A stretch of 7,614 nt of DNA. Source: Verrucomicrobiota bacterium (GTDB lineage: Bacteria; Verrucomicrobiota; Verrucomicrobiia; Verrucomicrobiales; DEV007). A program made the translations under genes and the position numbers. This document shows positions 6,160 to 7,614 of the stretch, piece after piece. Below the pieces are notes generated by a model. It saw only the letters and a program-made list of their open reading frames with translations, did not search any database and was not told the origin of the DNA. Numbering within the stretch: the stretch's first letter is position 1; each line of letters starts with the position of its first letter. The stretch spans positions 1 through 7,614 of the forward strand of contig JAQCER010000130.1 in assembly GCA_027618625.1 (NCBI GenBank), read 5' to 3'.

Positions 6160-6461
6160 AGCCTTGAAGATCCCGTCTTCGAGTTCAGGATGGTCTTCGC
6201 CCCGAAAATACCCGGCAGTGACCGCCGCTCCGAGATGACCCGCCATAGAATTGGCGCGTGGAGCATTCGCCAGGCCGCAGGGGCCGCGATAAAGATGATC
6301 GAAGTTGACCATGATCGCTTCAATCGAGAGGATAGAGAAAACGAACGCCCAGCATCACGCCTAACCAGACAGGCACTGACGGCACTAACGAGTCTCATTG
6401 TCTGCTGGACGATGTTCAGAAGTTCCGGAGCGCCTGAGAAGTTGAGAAGACAAGCAACCAC
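6145..6461 (-). pseudogene. Probable decayed gene of unknown family, frameshifted
   Basis: Two minus-strand segments in different frames look protein-coding. The upstream one (from 6461) reads VVACLLNFSGAPELLNIVQQ and onward. The downstream one, open from 6354 to the TGA at 6145-6147, has 69 residues including IEAIMVNFDHLYRGPCGLA, GHLGAAVTAGYF and GEDHPELEDGIFKAIE. Its composition (charged run, Gly/Ala-rich stretch, mixed codon use) is far more protein-like than the antisense frames over the same bases. Alternatively the second segment could be an intact 55-residue small protein from the ATG at 6312. The frame changes near 6350, and the 3' end coincides with a pentanucleotide repeat that may have caused a second shift. 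I do not recognise the family. It lies between the Fic gene and the permease, on their strand. Confidence 0.35.
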
Positions 6462-6489
6462 CGCATGAAACTGCGTAACGAACGTGGGC

Positions 6490-7614
6490 TTAATCCGGCA
6501 AGCCGGTTTCGGTCTTGAGAACGTCGAGGTAGGCTGCGTAGCTGAAAGAACGATCGCGCTTCTTCCCTGAGATCTCTTTTAGAACACCCGCTTCAACCAG
6601 AGCCGTCATTGCCTTCGCAGCGGTTGGTCGAGTTGTATCCAATATCTTGACCGCCGTGGCGATGGTCAGAATGGGATGCTCTGGCAGCTTCTCAAACAGA
6701 CGCACGGCCATCACCGTACTTCCCGGTGTGATCAAGACCTGCTCTCGGTCACGGTTCACCAGACCAAAGAGGTCACGTGCCGTTGAGACGCCTTCATTAG
6801 CGATCGTGGATACCGCTTCCAGGAAGTAGCGTGTCCAACCTTCCCAATCACCGTCTGTCCGCACAGCAGCCAGACGTCGGTAATATTCCTCCCGGTGGCG
6901 TTTGAAGAACAGGCTCAGATAAAGAAGCGGCGCCGAAAGCAAGCGCCCGTGTTGAAGGAGTAGCATGATCAGCAACCGACCGATCCTGCCATTGCCATCA
7001 AGATACGGATGGATGGTTTCAAACTGAACGTGGAGCAATCCCACTCGGATTAAGAATGGGAGATCCTCTTCGGCGTGAAGGTAATTCTCGAAATCAGAAA
7101 GCAGCGTTGGAAGTCGATTTGGTGGAGCCGGTACAAAGGCGGCGTTCCCTGGCCTGGTGCCACCGATCCAGTTTTGGCTACGCCGGATCTGACCGGGAAG
7201 CTTATCGGCACCACGCGCCCCTTGCATGAGTCGGGCATGCGCTTCATTCAGCAGTCGCATGGAAAGAGGCAGTCCGTCAGGACGGCGCAGCTGCTCGCAG
7301 CCGAAGTCGAGAGCCTCCAGATAGTTGCACACCTCGCGGATGTCAGCGTTCTCCGAAGCCCCTTCATGGGATTCCGCTTCGAAGTTGAGGAGATCGACCA
7401 AGGTCGCCTGCGTGCCCTCGATCTGGGAAGACACCACCGCTTCCTTGCGCACAAAGGCATAGATGAACCAGTCTAGCGACGGCACCATCTCGCCTGCCAG
7501 TTCCAGACGATCGAGCGCCTCCTCGGCAGCTTTCAGGTGCTTCTCCATGCGTTCATCCATTTCAAGAGGCGGCTCCATGGGCGGGAGCGGATGAGGCACG
7601 AAGGCAGCGACTTC
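6490..7614 (-). CDS. Fic family protein (probable AMP transferase), 5' end beyond the window
   Basis: 374 residues are visible. The frame is open through the window edge, and the first codons (EVAAFVPHPLPP) resemble the typical Fic N-terminus ...FVPxPLPP, so the start lies outside; the GTG at 7599 is probably internal. Residues are counted from 7614. SSQIEG (62-67) matches the autoinhibitory [S/T]xxxE[G/N] helix of class II Fic enzymes. The flap region NAAFVPAPP lies near 157-165, and the active-site HPYLDGNGR (202-210) has the catalytic His and the Gly/Asn/Arg nucleotide-phosphate residues intact. A C-terminal winged helix (about 303-365) could bind DNA, as in other long Fic proteins. The family usually transfers AMP to a hydroxyl side chain of a target protein; the target is unknown. 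The inhibitory motif in the same chain suggests a self-regulated enzyme rather than a toxin needing a separate antitoxin. Confidence 0.92.
   Translation of the reverse strand, partial: EVAAFVPHPLPPMEPPLEMDERMEKHLKAAEEALDRLELAGEMVPSLDWFIYAFVRKEAVVSSQIEGTQATLVDLLNFEAESHEGASENADIREVCNYLEALDFGCEQLRRPDGLPLSMRLLNEAHARLMQGARGADKLPGQIRRSQNWIGGTRPGNAAFVPAPPNRLPTLLSDFENYLHAEEDLPFLIRVGLLHVQFETIHPYLDGNGRIGRLLIMLLLQHGRLLSAPLLYLSLFFKRHREEYYRRLAAVRTDGDWEGWTRYFLEAVSTIANEGVSTARDLFGLVNRDREQVLITPGSTVMAVRLFEKLPEHPILTIATAVKILDTTRPTAAKAMTALVEAGVLKEISGKKRDRSFSYAAYLDVLKTETGLPD

Noticed and set aside
6190..6468. 92-residue plus-strand ORF over the remnant region
   Set aside because: The composition is not protein-like, and the minus-strand frames over the same bases look better.
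7597..7599. GTG at 7599 as the true start of the Fic gene
   Set aside because: The frame stays open to the window edge and the upstream codons match the typical Fic N-terminal FVPxPLPP segment, so the gene is probably truncated by the window.

Overview
The window carries five substantial genes and the remains of a probable sixth. It looks like a moderately GC-rich Gram-negative-type bacterium: there is a twin-arginine signal peptide, PgsA-type phospholipid synthesis and a KsgA/RsmA homologue. Nothing fixes the taxon. A Verrucomicrobia/PVC-like origin is only a guess from general sequence flavour.

Layout. (1) Positions 37-1419, minus: a Tat-exported flavin amine oxidase whose last FAD motif is partly overwritten by an AT-rich patch. 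A promoter-like element with a perfect 14-bp palindrome lies just upstream. (2) 1567-2163, minus: a PgsA-like CDP-alcohol phosphatidyltransferase, co-directional with the oxidase. (3) 2240-3625, plus, divergent from pgsA: a KsgA/RsmA-type rRNA adenine dimethyltransferase fused in frame to a NUDIX hydrolase domain. Its N-terminal leader contains four perfect 9-bp repeats, and its catalytic NLPY motif reads ALPY. (4) 3727-4923 and 4952-5926, minus, a probable two-gene operon: an UPF0718-type permease followed by its usual partner, a YcgQ/TIGR03943-like (DUF1980) protein, here carrying two very dense histidine tracts. (5) 5927-6489: a gene-poor stretch holding a candidate operator and a decayed reading frame. 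(6) 6490-7614, minus: a Fic-family adenylyltransferase cut by the window end.

The genes do not form one pathway. Housekeeping genes (pgsA, ksgA) sit beside accessory ones. The most coherent system is the permease/His-rich pair, which looks like a membrane complex handling a metal or metalloid. The most unusual single protein is the KsgA-NUDIX fusion, because it combines an apparently inactivating change in the methyltransferase motif with an intact NUDIX box. I saw no tRNA, rRNA, CRISPR array, insertion sequence or clear intrinsic terminator.
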